Shown piece by piece: positions 32,463-41,243 of a DNA stretch of 64,000 nt. Position numbers and translations under genes: made by a program. Numbering within the stretch: the stretch's first letter is position 1; each line of letters opens with the position of its first letter. A model generated the notes under the pieces. That model saw only the letters and a list, made by a program, of their open reading frames with translations. It had not been told where the DNA came from and did no database searches. Where the stretch lies: assembly GCA_038206985.1 (NCBI GenBank), contig JBBRAH010000002.1, positions 103,933-167,932 on the forward strand, read 5' to 3'. The stretch comes from CAXMST01 sp038206985 (lineage in GTDB: Bacteria > Actinomycetota > Thermoleophilia > Solirubrobacterales > 70-9).

Positions 32463-34022
32463 CGGCGCGGCGCCGGCCAGGCCGTCCGGTGGTTTGAAGC
32501 CGGCCAGCACCTCGAGGCTGCGGATCGGGTTGCGGACCGCGTCCCCGGCCTTGAACCAGGGGTTGCCGAGGTCGTCGAGGATCGCGGTCGCGGGCCCGAA
32601 GGCGCGGCTGTGCAGGGAGTTGACGAGCAGTAGATCGCCGCGGGTGCCCGCGGTCAGGTGCAGCGGCGCGCGCATGTCACGCGGGGCGCCGGGCTCGCCG
32701 GAGCTGACGTCGTCGGGATCGAGCCCCCGTTCCCCTCGCCACCACTCGCGCAGCTCCTCTGGCCCGAGCTCGATCCGCAGCGCCCCTGGAGGGGGGACCG
32801 CCTGCGCGGAAGGCGAAGCCGTTCGCACCCAGCGGCCGTCGCCGAGCGGCGGCGCGGCGACGCTCAGCGCCTCCACCCCGCGCACGTCGAAGATCACCGA
32901 CCGGGCCAGTGTCCGCAGCGCCCCGCAGAGCGCCTCGTTTGCGCGGATCTCGGTGTCGAGAGCCTGGGCGAAGGCGCGCAGCCAGCCGCGCGATTCGTCG
33001 GCGCCGACCAGCTCCGAGGCCGGGATTGGGCTCGGGCTGCTGCGCATCAGCAGATCGGCGTCGGAGCCCGCCGCGCGGATCGTCTTCCGGTAGGCCTCCG
33101 CGCCCTGGCGGCCCCAGCTGATCCCCGAGTGGTCAAGGCTGTTGGACTCGAGCCGCAGATCGACCAGCCAGCCGTTCGCGGCCGGGCCGCTCGCGTAGTC
33201 GGGTAGCGGCAACCCGTCGTTGAGTTTGATCACCTTCCCGGCAACCGGCGAGGGCACGGGCACCTGGCAGGCACCCTCCCCGACGGTAGCCGTGAACAGC
33301 GACTGGCCCTGCTCGACCCACGCGTCGGGCGCCACAGCAGGTTCGATCCGGTCGCCGGCCATGGCGGCGAGCGAGGGAGTCGGCCCCAGGCGCATGAACT
33401 GTCGCTGGTGGTCAACCGCGAGGTGGGAGTTGACCGCGACACCCCGCCCGACGAACTCCTCCGGCAGGGCCCGCGTCGGCAACGGCGTTGGCACGCGGGC
33501 GGGTCCGATCGGCGCCTTGCTGCCGGCCCGCCGGCGCCGCCGGTCTGCCGGCAGCAGCGCCTGGGTGACCGGCGCCGCGTAGCCCAGCGCGTAACGGTGC
33601 AGATCCTCGAGATCGAGTACCGGCACCTCGTAGCGATCGGCCGCCTTGGCCAGCTTCGCCTCGTGGATCGAGCCCTGATCACCGTCCTCGACCAGGCTGA
33701 GCACGCACGCGAACTGGGAGCGGAAGCCCGTCCGGTAGATATCGACGTCGCCCCAGGCCCCGATCGCCCCGAGCGCGTAGCCGCGGTCGTGCATGTACTC
33801 CAGCGGCGGCCGGTGCAGCGCGTTGAAGCCGCACACGCAGCCCCGGCCGGGCGCCCGGTGCCGGGTATCGAGCAGGTGGCAGCGAGCCTCGTTGACCCCG
33901 GCGGCCCAGGGGCCGGAGCCGGCGGCGATCGCGGTCAGAGCACCGGTCATCTCCAGGCCCCAGACGCGCCAGCCGAGGATCAGCTGGTGGGAGTCGGGCG
34001 CAAGGTCCTTGCGGCTGCTCAC
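32454..34022 (-). CDS. Hypothetical protein with Cys motif region and lipoyl/H-protein-like domain
   Basis: A 522-residue cytosolic protein. The N-terminal about 150 residues carry LILGWRVWGLEMTGALTAIA, a CVCGFNALHRPP motif and AIGAWGDVDIYRTGFRSQFA, a pattern I know from short uncharacterised actinobacterial proteins (CxCGxYA...WG...H..GFR). Around residues 220-270, DAWVEQGQSLFTATVGEG and PVPSPVAGKVIKLND look like a barrel-sandwich (lipoyl/glycine cleavage H-like) domain, but the lysine that would be lipoylated is not in place. The C-terminal half is unassigned. GTG 34022 overlaps the stop of the upstream Pro/Glu-rich gene (GTGA). Confidence 0.6.
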   Translation of the reverse strand: MSSRKDLAPDSHQLILGWRVWGLEMTGALTAIAAGSGPWAAGVNEARCHLLDTRHRAPGRGCVCGFNALHRPPLEYMHDRGYALGAIGAWGDVDIYRTGFRSQFACVLSLVEDGDQGSIHEAKLAKAADRYEVPVLDLEDLHRYALGYAAPVTQALLPADRRRRRAGSKAPIGPARVPTPLPTRALPEEFVGRGVAVNSHLAVDHQRQFMRLGPTPSLAAMAGDRIEPAVAPDAWVEQGQSLFTATVGEGACQVPVPSPVAGKVIKLNDGLPLPDYASGPAANGWLVDLRLESNSLDHSGISWGRQGAEAYRKTIRAAGSDADLLMRSSPSPIPASELVGADESRGWLRAFAQALDTEIRANEALCGALRTLARSVIFDVRGVEALSVAAPPLGDGRWVRTASPSAQAVPPPGALRIELGPEELREWWRGERGLDPDDVSSGEPGAPRDMRAPLHLTAGTRGDLLLVNSLHSRAFGPATAILDDLGNPWFKAGDAVRNPIRSLEVLAGFKPPDGLAGAAPAA

Positions 34023-34411
34023 GGCAGCGCGGGCTCGGGCTGGGCGGGTTCGCGCACGGGCTCCCATTCGGGACCCAGAGTCTCGGCCGGCTCGGGCTCG
34101 GGCTCTCGCACGGGCTCGGGCTCCGGCTCAGGGCCCGGCGCTTCCGCCGGCTCGGGCGAGGTGGCGGGCTCAGCGGGTTCGGGGGGCGGCTCGGCGGGTT
34201 CGGCGTCCGGCGCCGTGCGCCGCAGCGGCTCGGGCAGCACGATCGGCTCGATCCGGATCCGCCGCGAGGGTCCGGGTAGATCCAGGGCCTCTACCCCGGC
34301 ACACCGGGGGCGCAGTTCTCTCTTCGGCGTACCGACCACAGCGTGCAAGCTAAGCCGCTGGGCAAGACGGATCAATCGATTCCGCACGGGACCTTGCACT
34401 CGCCTCCGCAA
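34019..34411 (-). CDS. Hypothetical Pro/Glu-rich low-complexity protein
   Basis: About 130 residues: a basic N-terminal part (VQGPVRNRLIRLAQRLSLHA) and a C-terminal half made mostly of Pro-Glu-Ala repeats such as EPEPEPVREPEPEPAETLGP. Probably disordered. The stop overlaps the start of the lipoyl-like protein gene, which argues that it is translated. Possible starts are TTG 34411, GTG 34399 and GTG 34387; GGAGG lies just after the first, so one of the later ones may be used. No function proposed. Confidence 0.5.
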   Translation of the reverse strand: MRRRVQGPVRNRLIRLAQRLSLHAVVGTPKRELRPRCAGVEALDLPGPSRRIRIEPIVLPEPLRRTAPDAEPAEPPPEPAEPATSPEPAEAPGPEPEPEPVREPEPEPAETLGPEWEPVREPAQPEPALP

Positions 34412-34466
34412 GCTCGGCCGGAAACGGGGTTGCAGGCGGGGCGGTGGCGATGCCGAACCTGCGGGT

Positions 34467-35054
34467 ATGGCCTCCCGCGTCTACGTGATCGAGCTCTCCC
34501 CGGCCGTCGGCAAGCGGCGCGACCCGCGCCTGCCCTGGGTCTACGTGGGCTCGACGGGCCGGCGGATCGCGACCCGCTTCGAGCAGCACAAGAGCGGCTA
34601 CAAGTCCTCGGGCATCGTCAAGCGGCACTGGCTGCGGCTGCGCCCCGACCTCTACGAGGATCTCAAGGCCTTCCCGGGATCGAAGACCGCGCTGGCCGGG
34701 GAGCAGGCCCGTGCCAGGGAGCTCGCCCGCTGCGGCTTCGTCGCCCACTGCGACGGCACCTCCTACGGCCACGACACGATGCGCAGCGACTGGACCGAGT
34801 GGGACGCGGCGCGCCTGGAGCCGGTGCGCAATCACCTCGACGCCGCGATCGTCGAGCTGCACAACTGCTGCTTCCGGGCGCCGAGCGCCGACGAGCTCGC
34901 CCACCTCCTCTACGGGACCCGCGCCTTCTGGGTCGAGGAACTGCTCGACCAGCAGGACCCTCCCCCCTCCTTCGGCCTCTTCCCGCACGTGCAGCTCGGA
35001 GTGTTGCGCGAGCGCGTGCAGGCGCTGCAGCCGGCGAGCGCCGCAGCCGGCTGA
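34467..35054 (+). CDS. GIY-YIG-like nuclease domain protein
   Basis: A 195-residue protein whose first 70 residues read SRVYVIELSPAVG, PWVYVGSTGRRIATRFEQHK and SSGIVKRHW, matching a GIY-YIG fold in variant form (VYVI...VYVGSTG with Arg and later Glu). Such domains nick DNA. The C-terminal 100 residues (MRSDWTEWDAARLEPVRNHL, CCFRAPSADELAHLLYG) are not recognised. ATG 34467 is the first in frame; it is divergent from the Pro/Glu-rich gene. Confidence 0.6.
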   Translation: MASRVYVIELSPAVGKRRDPRLPWVYVGSTGRRIATRFEQHKSGYKSSGIVKRHWLRLRPDLYEDLKAFPGSKTALAGEQARARELARCGFVAHCDGTSYGHDTMRSDWTEWDAARLEPVRNHLDAAIVELHNCCFRAPSADELAHLLYGTRAFWVEELLDQQDPPPSFGLFPHVQLGVLRERVQALQPASAAAG

Positions 35055-35066
35055 GGTCACCGCCGC

Positions 35067-35330
35067 TCAGTCGAGCCCGCCGCGGGCGACAACCCATTCG
35101 CATGGCGGCTCGTGGGTCAGCGCCAGGCGTCCTTCATGACCTCGGGCCGATCGAGGTCGAGACCGTCCATTAACTGCAACCGCTTGGAGGTGCCGGAATC
35201 CGGCCCGGCCGGCAATCACGTCAGCCAGCGCAGCCTCGATCGTGTCCTTGATCCCACGGGTACCCAGGATCTCCCGAGCCTGGTCGAACACGTGTTCATC
35301 GATCGTCACAGTCGTTCGCCTCACCGTCAC
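35067..35330 (-). pseudogene. VapB-type antitoxin with frameshifted C-terminus, no toxin gene
   Basis: From GTG 35330 (AGGAG 8 nt upstream) the frame gives RRTTVTIDEHVFDQAREILG and IKDTIEAALADVIAGRAGF, a ribbon-helix-helix VapB antitoxin. After RAGFRHLQ it goes off into unrelated sequence, while a neighbouring frame on the same strand reads RLQLMDGLDLDRPEVMKDAW followed by R and a stop, exactly the normal VapB ending. So there has been a frameshift near 35180. The usual vapC would follow but the next gene is the convergent GIY-YIG gene 13 bp away; the toxin is gone. Confidence 0.7.
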
Positions 35331-35392
35331 AGACCCTACTCCTGCGCAGGCCGGCAATATCATCGAGCCGCCGAACGGGTAAAGATGGACCC

Positions 35393-36013
35393 GTGCACAC
35401 CCGCACTCCCGAGTACCTGCTGAACGAGGCCGCCGGCATCCTTGCCGAGGTCCGTTCGCACGTCTGGGATGGGCGCTCGCTACCGGTGCCGATCGAGGCG
35501 ATCGCCGAGAATCACTTCGGCCTCCTGATCCGCGAGGTCGCGGACATCGCGACCGAGCTGCCCGAGCTCAGCGGCGAGCTCGGCGGCGAGGAGGTGATCT
35601 CCGGCGCCCTGATTCCTGAGCGCGCCGAGATCTGGGTCGATGCGACCGAGGCCAGTCGCTGGCCGCAACGGCGCCGCTACACGATCGCCCACGAGATCGG
35701 GCACTGGGTGCTGCACCGCGGCCCCGACACCGCCTTCTGCCGCGAGGCTGCGGTCCGGCCGACCGAGACCGTGGTCTCCGAGCAGCGCCCGACCGCAAAC
35801 GACTACGCCTGGGACGCCAACCCCGGACAGCCCGGAATCGAGTGGGAGGCCAACGTCTTCGGCGGCGCCCTGCTGCTGCCGCCCTGGCTCGTGCGCAAGG
35901 TTTGGGACCGGGGCCACAGCATCGAGGAGCTGGCCGAGGTCTTCGACGTCTCGCTCTCGGCGGTCAACCCACGCTGGCGCCTGCACTACTCGTTCCTCGG
36001 CACCAGCTACTGA
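35393..36013 (+). CDS. ImmA/IrrE family metallo-endopeptidase (second copy)
   Basis: A 206-residue zinc protease paralogous to the one at 31095: the N-terminus PVPIEAIAENHFGLLIREV matches PVPIDAIADSCFDLLVRDI there, and the active site is TIAHEIGHWVLH with GIEWEANVFGGALLLPPWLV as the Glu ligand region. Its C-terminus includes SIEELAEVFDVSLSAVN, an HTH-like helix pair common in this family. GTG start, TAAAGA 7 nt upstream. No HTH regulator gene is adjacent, so its substrate is not apparent. Confidence 0.85.
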   Translation: MHTRTPEYLLNEAAGILAEVRSHVWDGRSLPVPIEAIAENHFGLLIREVADIATELPELSGELGGEEVISGALIPERAEIWVDATEASRWPQRRRYTIAHEIGHWVLHRGPDTAFCREAAVRPTETVVSEQRPTANDYAWDANPGQPGIEWEANVFGGALLLPPWLVRKVWDRGHSIEELAEVFDVSLSAVNPRWRLHYSFLGTSY

Positions 36014-36121
36014 GCCGGGCGAGCCGGTGTCAGATCGGCCACCCCGCGCGCGACCGATCACCTGTCTCAGTATTCGACCAGTACAAGTCGTACGTCCGGC
36101 CAGCCTCCAGGAGGTTCCACC

Positions 36122-36451
36122 ATGTGGCTCTTCACCACACAGGGCTTTTATTCCACCGTCCAGCACGATGATTTCGAGGACATGGTCATCGTCCGCGGCC
36201 GGACCCGGGAGGACATCGAGGCGCTGCGCCACCAGATCCCCTCGATCGAGCCGTTCGAGGATCCTGACGCCGACTACCGCTACCGGGCCGTCGTCGCCAA
36301 GGCAGACTGGGCGTTGGCGCTAACCGAGTTGGCCACCGACCTCGACTACCGCAACTTCAAATCGGCGGTCGCCGAGCGCCAGGGCTACGACCGCGCGGCG
36401 ATCTACGGCAAGGTCTGGGCCGAGGTCTACAGGCTGCAGGAAGAGGACTGA
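36122..36451 (+). CDS. Hypothetical conserved small protein
   Basis: A 109-residue soluble protein beginning MWLFTTQGFYSTVQHDDFED, then VIVRGRTREDIEALRHQIP and AIYGKVWAEVYRLQEED. The pattern (short N-terminal beta strands, an acidic middle, C-terminal helix) is one I know from uncharacterised actinobacterial proteins; no function is known to me. A strong AGGAGG ribosome site lies 8 nt before the ATG, unusual among its leaderless neighbours. Confidence 0.75.
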   Translation: MWLFTTQGFYSTVQHDDFEDMVIVRGRTREDIEALRHQIPSIEPFEDPDADYRYRAVVAKADWALALTELATDLDYRNFKSAVAERQGYDRAAIYGKVWAEVYRLQEED

Positions 36452-36463
36452 CAGACTGCGCCG

Positions 36464-37165
36464 GTGCGCAGCGCCACGCTCCCGACCGCACCCACCGCAC
36501 CGCCGCCCACGGCGTATCCGAATCTGTGGCGGCCCACTCCCGCGACCGCGCTGCGACTACTTGTCGGCCTCGCCCTCTTCGGCGCCGGCGATGCCTGTCT
36601 GGTCGCCAGCGAACTTGGCAACACGCCGTGGACGGTGCTCGCCGAGGGCGTCTCCCTGAACACCTCCCTGAGCATCGGCAGCGCCACGGTCGCGATCAGC
36701 TTCATCGTCCTGCTGCTCTGGATCCCGCTGCGCCAGCGACCCGGTCTCGGCACCGTGGCGAACGCGATCGTGATCGGGGTTGCCCTGCAGCTCACGCTCG
36801 ACCGCCTGCCGGAGGATCTCGCCCTGTTCCCCCGCTGGCTCCTGATGATCGGAGGGATTGCGCTGGTCGCGTTCGGCAGCGGCCTTTACCTGACCGCGGC
36901 GCTCGGCCCCGGTCCGCGCGATGGCCTGATGACCGGTTTCAGCCGGCGGCGCGGCCTCTCCCTGCGGCTGGTGCGAGCGACGATCGAGATCAGCGTGCTC
37001 CTCGGCGGCGTGCTGCTGGGCGGTACCGCCGGGATCGGCACGCTCGCCTTCGCGCTCGCGATCGGTCCGGGCGTCCAGTACGCGGTTGGTCGCTTCGAGA
37101 CCCCGCAGTGGCGGGCCTTGCTCAGCCAACCGCCCGACGCCGCTAAAGGCGCGGCGCGAAGATAG
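36464..37165 (+). CDS. YczE/YyaS/YitT family integral membrane protein
   Basis: A 233-residue protein with about five or six TM segments. Family features are GLALFGAGDACLVASELGNT followed by PWTVLAEGVS, SIGSATVAISFIVLLLW and the LTAALGPGPRDGLMTGFSRR loop. The role of the family is not settled; transport or efflux is often suggested. GTG start 12 bp after the preceding gene, so possibly cotranscribed with it and with the DUF2237 gene that starts 4 bp downstream. Confidence 0.82.
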   Translation: MRSATLPTAPTAPPPTAYPNLWRPTPATALRLLVGLALFGAGDACLVASELGNTPWTVLAEGVSLNTSLSIGSATVAISFIVLLLWIPLRQRPGLGTVANAIVIGVALQLTLDRLPEDLALFPRWLLMIGGIALVAFGSGLYLTAALGPGPRDGLMTGFSRRRGLSLRLVRATIEISVLLGGVLLGGTAGIGTLAFALAIGPGVQYAVGRFETPQWRALLSQPPDAAKGAARR

Positions 37166-37169
37166 GGCC

Positions 37170-37559
37170 ATGGCGAGGCTCGAGGACACCAACGTGGTCG
37201 GCGGTGCCCTGCTGACCTGCTCGCGGGAGCCGATGACCGGCTTCTACCGCGACGGCTGCTGCGCCAGCGGGCCCGAGGACGTCGGTAGCCACACCGTTTG
37301 CGCGGTGATGACCGAGGAGTTCCTGGAGTTCAGCCTGCAGGCCGGCAACGACCTCTCCACCGCACGGCCTCAATGGGGCTTCGACGGGTTGAAGCCGGGC
37401 AACCAGTGGTGCCTCTGCGCCAGCCGCTGGCTGCAGGCCTACGAGGCCGGCATGGCTCCTCCGGTGAACCTCGCCGCCACACACCAGCGGGCGCTCGAAG
37501 TGGTCCCGATCGAGGCTCTACTCGCACACGCGGTCCAATCACCGCAGCGCGACGGCTGA
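37170..37559 (+). CDS. DUF2237 family protein
   Basis: A 129-residue small soluble protein with the conserved DUF2237 blocks: NVVGGALLTCSREPMTGFYR, DGCCASGPEDVGSHTVCAVM, FLEFSLQAGNDLSTARPQWG and GLKPGNQWCLCASRWLQAYE. The cysteines and the NDLSTP-like block are invariant in the family; biochemical function unknown. ATG 37170 is used rather than upstream codons inside the YczE gene. Confidence 0.87.
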   Translation: MARLEDTNVVGGALLTCSREPMTGFYRDGCCASGPEDVGSHTVCAVMTEEFLEFSLQAGNDLSTARPQWGFDGLKPGNQWCLCASRWLQAYEAGMAPPVNLAATHQRALEVVPIEALLAHAVQSPQRDG

Positions 37560-37611
37560 ACGTCGCGCCGGGCGCCGTTTGCCGCAACGGCCATAGGGGT
37601 AGCCTGACTAC

Positions 37612-39312
37612 ATGGCACAGCTACTGCTGGGCCCGGTCCTGCGCCACGTGGCCGATGGGGAGGCAACGATCTGGGTCGAGACCGACAGCGCCTGCGAGGT
37701 GGAGATCGCGGGCAGCAAGCAAGCGACCTTCGAGGTCGAGGACCACCACTTCGCGCTCGTCGGTGTCAGCGGGCTGTCCGGAGACGGCGAGTGCACGGCC
37801 TACGAGGTCGCACTCGACGGTGAGAAGGTCTGGCCCCCGGAGGACTATCCCTACCGGCCGCCCACGATCCGCTGCATCGAGAAGGGCGAGCGTACCCGGC
37901 TGATCTTCGGCTCCTGCCGGGTCTCGCTGCCGCACGAGCCGCCCTACGTCCTGCACCAGTCCGAGCACACCGATGCGCAGGGGATCGACGCGCTGCGCAC
38001 GTTCGCCCTGCGTCTGCTGCGTGATCAGGAGCGGGTGCCGGACTGCCTGCTGATGCTGGGCGATCAGGTCTATGCCGACGACCTCTCCCCGGAGATGAAG
38101 GAGGTCACCTCCTCCCGGGCCGAGCCGGGCGATGCCCCCGCCGACCAACTGGCCGACTTCGACGAATACGCGCTCGCCTATCGCGAGGCCTGGAGCGAGC
38201 CCCTGATCCGCTGGCTGCTCTCGACAGTTCCCACGGCGATGATCTTCGACGATCACGAGATCAACGCCCAATGGAAGATCTCGCGCGACTGGCAGCGGAT
38301 GCTCGAGGCCGAGCCCTGGTACGAGCGACGGATCAGCGGCGGGCTGATGGCCTACTGGCTGTACCAGCATCTCGGCAACCTCTCGATTCGCGAGCTCGCC
38401 GACCTCGAACTGCTCGAGCGCCTCCGCGCTGCCGAGGGCGACGCCGGGCCGATCCTCCGCGAGGAGATGATCAACGCCGACAACCAGCCCGACCACAGCC
38501 GCTGGAGCTACTACCGCGACCTCGGCGACACCCGCCTGCTGGTGATCGATTCGCGCGCCGGACGCGAGCTCGACCCGCCGGATCGGCGCATGATCAGCGA
38601 GGGCGAGTGGGAGTGGATCGTCGAGCACGCCGCCGGCGACTTCAACCACCTGCTCCTGGCCAGCTCGGTTCCCTTCTTCCTCACGCCCGGTTTGCACCAC
38701 GTCGAGGCCTGGAGCGCGCAGCTCGCCGACCGTGGCAAGCGGCCCGCCTCACGCAAGCTCGGCGAGAAGGCTCGCCAGAGCGGCGTGCTCGACCACTGGG
38801 CGTCGTTCCCCGTTTCCTTCGGGGAACTGTGTGAGTTGCTCGGCAGCGTGGCCCGCGGCAGCCATGGCGAGGGCAGCGCGCCGGACACGATCGTGATGCT
38901 CTCCGGCGATGTCCACCACTGCTATTTGGCCGAGGTGGACCTGCCCGAGGCGGGCCCGGTGGGCGGTGTCGAGCAGGGCGACCCCGACGAGCCCGGCAAC
39001 GAGAGCCGCATCTGGCAGGCCGTCTGCTCCGCCTACCGCAAGGACCTCGCCCCACGGGAGCGGCGGGCGATGCAGCTCGGCAACTCGTCCTGGGGAGAGC
39101 GGGCCGCGCGGCGCCTGGCCCGGATGGCAGGCGCCCCCGAGCCGCCCGCCTCCTGGCGGCTCGTGCATGAACCCAGCTACGAGAACCAGGTCGCATGCCT
39201 GCTCTTCGGCCCCGGCGCGGCCTCGATCAAGGTCGAGACCGCGGCCGGCTCAGACTGGCGCGACCCGGACCTGCGCACGGTCTTCGAGGAAGACCTGCTC
39301 GATCGAGGCTGA
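37612..39312 (+). CDS. PhoD-like alkaline phosphatase D family protein
   Basis: A 566-residue metallophosphatase-fold protein. An N-terminal Ig-like domain (LGPVLRHVADGEATIWVETD) is followed by the metallophosphatase core: RLIFGSCRVSLP, CLLMLGDQVYADDL, MIFDDHEINAQWK, LLVIDSRAG and VMLSGDVHHCYLAEV. These give the metal ligands of the PhoD family. Unlike secreted PhoD it has no signal peptide, so it is probably cytosolic. TAGCCT lies 6 nt before the ATG. Confidence 0.85.
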   Translation: MAQLLLGPVLRHVADGEATIWVETDSACEVEIAGSKQATFEVEDHHFALVGVSGLSGDGECTAYEVALDGEKVWPPEDYPYRPPTIRCIEKGERTRLIFGSCRVSLPHEPPYVLHQSEHTDAQGIDALRTFALRLLRDQERVPDCLLMLGDQVYADDLSPEMKEVTSSRAEPGDAPADQLADFDEYALAYREAWSEPLIRWLLSTVPTAMIFDDHEINAQWKISRDWQRMLEAEPWYERRISGGLMAYWLYQHLGNLSIRELADLELLERLRAAEGDAGPILREEMINADNQPDHSRWSYYRDLGDTRLLVIDSRAGRELDPPDRRMISEGEWEWIVEHAAGDFNHLLLASSVPFFLTPGLHHVEAWSAQLADRGKRPASRKLGEKARQSGVLDHWASFPVSFGELCELLGSVARGSHGEGSAPDTIVMLSGDVHHCYLAEVDLPEAGPVGGVEQGDPDEPGNESRIWQAVCSAYRKDLAPRERRAMQLGNSSWGERAARRLARMAGAPEPPASWRLVHEPSYENQVACLLFGPGAASIKVETAAGSDWRDPDLRTVFEEDLLDRG

Positions 39313-39420
39313 CGGCGACGTCCAGCGGCACCTCGTACCCGCCCGCGAGCACCTTCCTGTCAAGACCGCACCGCCTCGGCCGACCACCGGGCTATGCAGC
39401 GAGCCATAGAGTTGTCCACG

Positions 39421-40932
39421 GTGGATTCCGAACCGCTCCCTCTCCCCCGCGTCTCACCGAGCTCGCTGTACTCGCTGATCAAGCCCTCGCGCTGCGATCT
39501 GCGGGTCTGGCTCGGCGCCCACGGCATCGAGGAGGATCCGCCGGGAGCATTCCGCGGGCTGATCATGCAGCTCGGGATCGAACACGAGCGTCGCCACCTG
39601 CCGCGCTTTCCGGGCCTGATCGACATCGCCACCTATCCACGCGAGGAACAGGCCGAGCTGACCAGGGTCGAGCTGCGGGAGGCCGACAGGGTGATCTACC
39701 AGGGCCGCCTGCAGGCGGTGGCCGAGGTCGATGGCCGGCGGATCGAGATCACCGGTCATCCCGACTTCATGCTGCCGGCGCGCCGCGGCTGGGCGATCCG
39801 CGACTCGAAGATCAACCGCTCGATCAGCGACTACATCCGCCTGCAGCTACACCTCTACGCCTGGCTTTATGAGCAGACCACCGGCGAGCAACCGGTCGCC
39901 CTGCAGGTGCACGCCGGCAGCGGCGAGATCCTCGACGTCCCGCTCGAGCCGGAGCTGACCGATCGGGCGCTCGAGATGGCCGCCCGGATCATCGCGCTGC
40001 GGGAGGAGGACGCGCCCCGGCCCGATGAGCACGTCGGCGTCTCCAAGTGCGGCGGCTGCGACTTCCACGGCCACTGCTGGCCGCCGGCGCTCGAGCGCGG
40101 CGACGTCGGCATCCTGCCGCGCTTCGACCGCGGCCTCGTCGAGGTGCTCCACTCGCGCGGCACCCACACCGTCGAGCAGCTGATCGCCGACTGGGATGAG
40201 GAATCGCTGGCGGCACTCGAGCGTCCCTGGGGACAGGGCGGGCGCCGCAAGCCCGTGGGCGAGATCGCCGCGCGGATGATCAAGAGCGCCGAGGCGCGGG
40301 TGAGCGGCGCTCCGATCCTCCTGGCCGAGCCCGAGCTCCCGGACCCACCCCCGCCGACCTGGGTGATGTTCGACCTCGAGGGCATGCCGCCGACGATCGA
40401 CGAGCTGGAGAAGATCTACATCTGGGGCCTGCAGTGCTTCGGCGAGGGCGCCGGGCCGTTCCGCCCCGCGGTCGCGGGCTTCGGGCCGGGCTCAGGGGGC
40501 GATCGCGAGGGCTGGTTCGCCTTCCTCACCGAGGCGGGAGCGATCTTCAGCGAGCACGGCGACCTCCCCTTCGCGCACTGGGCCACCTACGAGCGGGTCA
40601 AGATCGACCTCTATCTCGAGCGCTACGGGGACGACGCCGCCGGCACCGCCGCCCGGATCAAGGACAACCTGCTCGACCTGCTGCCGATCACCTACGCAGC
40701 CGTTGCGGTCCCGCTTTCGAGCTACAGCCTCAAGGACATCGAGACGCTGACCGGCTACGAGCGCCAGCTCGACGAGTACGGTGGCGACTGGTCGATGGCC
40801 CGCTACATCGAGGCGACCGAGAGCTCCGACCACGCTGAGCGCGAGGCGATCATGGGCCAGATCCTCGACTACAACCGCGAGGACCTGGAGGCCACCTGGG
40901 CCGTGCTCGAGTGGCTCCGCGGCCTGGGCTGA
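39421..40932 (+). CDS. RecB-like PD-(D/E)XK nuclease with RNase H-like C-terminal domain (TM0106 family)
   Basis: A 503-residue protein. The N-terminal half is a Cas4/RecB-like nuclease: RFPGLIDIATYP, EITGHPDFMLPARRGWAIRD and SKINRS (PD-ExK-type residues) with a C-terminal Cys cluster KCGGCDFHGHCW that could hold an Fe-S cluster. The C-terminal half (WVMFDLEGMPPTIDELEKIY, HWATYERVKIDLYLERYG, LDYNREDLEATWAVLEWL) is the YprB-like RNase H-fold exonuclease. A role in DNA repair or processing is expected. GTG 39421 is chosen over ATG 39394 because TAGAGT lies 8 nt before it. Confidence 0.8.
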   Translation: MDSEPLPLPRVSPSSLYSLIKPSRCDLRVWLGAHGIEEDPPGAFRGLIMQLGIEHERRHLPRFPGLIDIATYPREEQAELTRVELREADRVIYQGRLQAVAEVDGRRIEITGHPDFMLPARRGWAIRDSKINRSISDYIRLQLHLYAWLYEQTTGEQPVALQVHAGSGEILDVPLEPELTDRALEMAARIIALREEDAPRPDEHVGVSKCGGCDFHGHCWPPALERGDVGILPRFDRGLVEVLHSRGTHTVEQLIADWDEESLAALERPWGQGGRRKPVGEIAARMIKSAEARVSGAPILLAEPELPDPPPPTWVMFDLEGMPPTIDELEKIYIWGLQCFGEGAGPFRPAVAGFGPGSGGDREGWFAFLTEAGAIFSEHGDLPFAHWATYERVKIDLYLERYGDDAAGTAARIKDNLLDLLPITYAAVAVPLSSYSLKDIETLTGYERQLDEYGGDWSMARYIEATESSDHAEREAIMGQILDYNREDLEATWAVLEWLRGLG

Positions 40933-41019
40933 GACGCCGCGCCCGGCACGGCAGACTACTTATCGCAAAGCGCGGAAACCCACATTGATTTTCCTGCGGA
41001 TCGGCGTAACTTCACCGGT

Positions 41020-41196
41020 ATGGCGACCCACACCCGGTCTCGGCAGCAGTTCGGCGCTGATCAGTCCGCGCCCTATCTGAGTGGGGCCCAGCGCCTGCGG
41101 CCCGAATCGCTGGACACCAACTCCGCCGAGATGCGACGCAAGCTGCGGACCGTCGGCCGCGAGCTGCAGCTGCTGCGCCGGCGCATCTCCCGCTAG
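41020..41196 (+). CDS. Small basic hypothetical protein (58 aa)
   Basis: A short frame MATHTRSRQQFGADQSAPYL ending in RRKLRTVGRELQLLRRRISR, predicted as one basic amphipathic helix at the C-terminus. It has a good promoter: TTGATT (40985-40990), 16-bp spacer, TAACTT (41007-41012) and ATG 7 nt later, which supports a real leaderless gene. GC3 is high. No family recognised. Confidence 0.6.
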   Translation: MATHTRSRQQFGADQSAPYLSGAQRLRPESLDTNSAEMRRKLRTVGRELQLLRRRISR

Positions 41197-41243
41197 CGCC
41201 TCCCCGTCGGCAACCCGTCCTCGGTTATCTTCAGCCACCAGGG

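Noticed and set aside
34075..34200. Simple DNA repeat (CTCGGGCTCGGG)
   Set aside because: Explained by the Pro-Glu codons of the minus-strand gene 34019-34411; not an independent repeat element.
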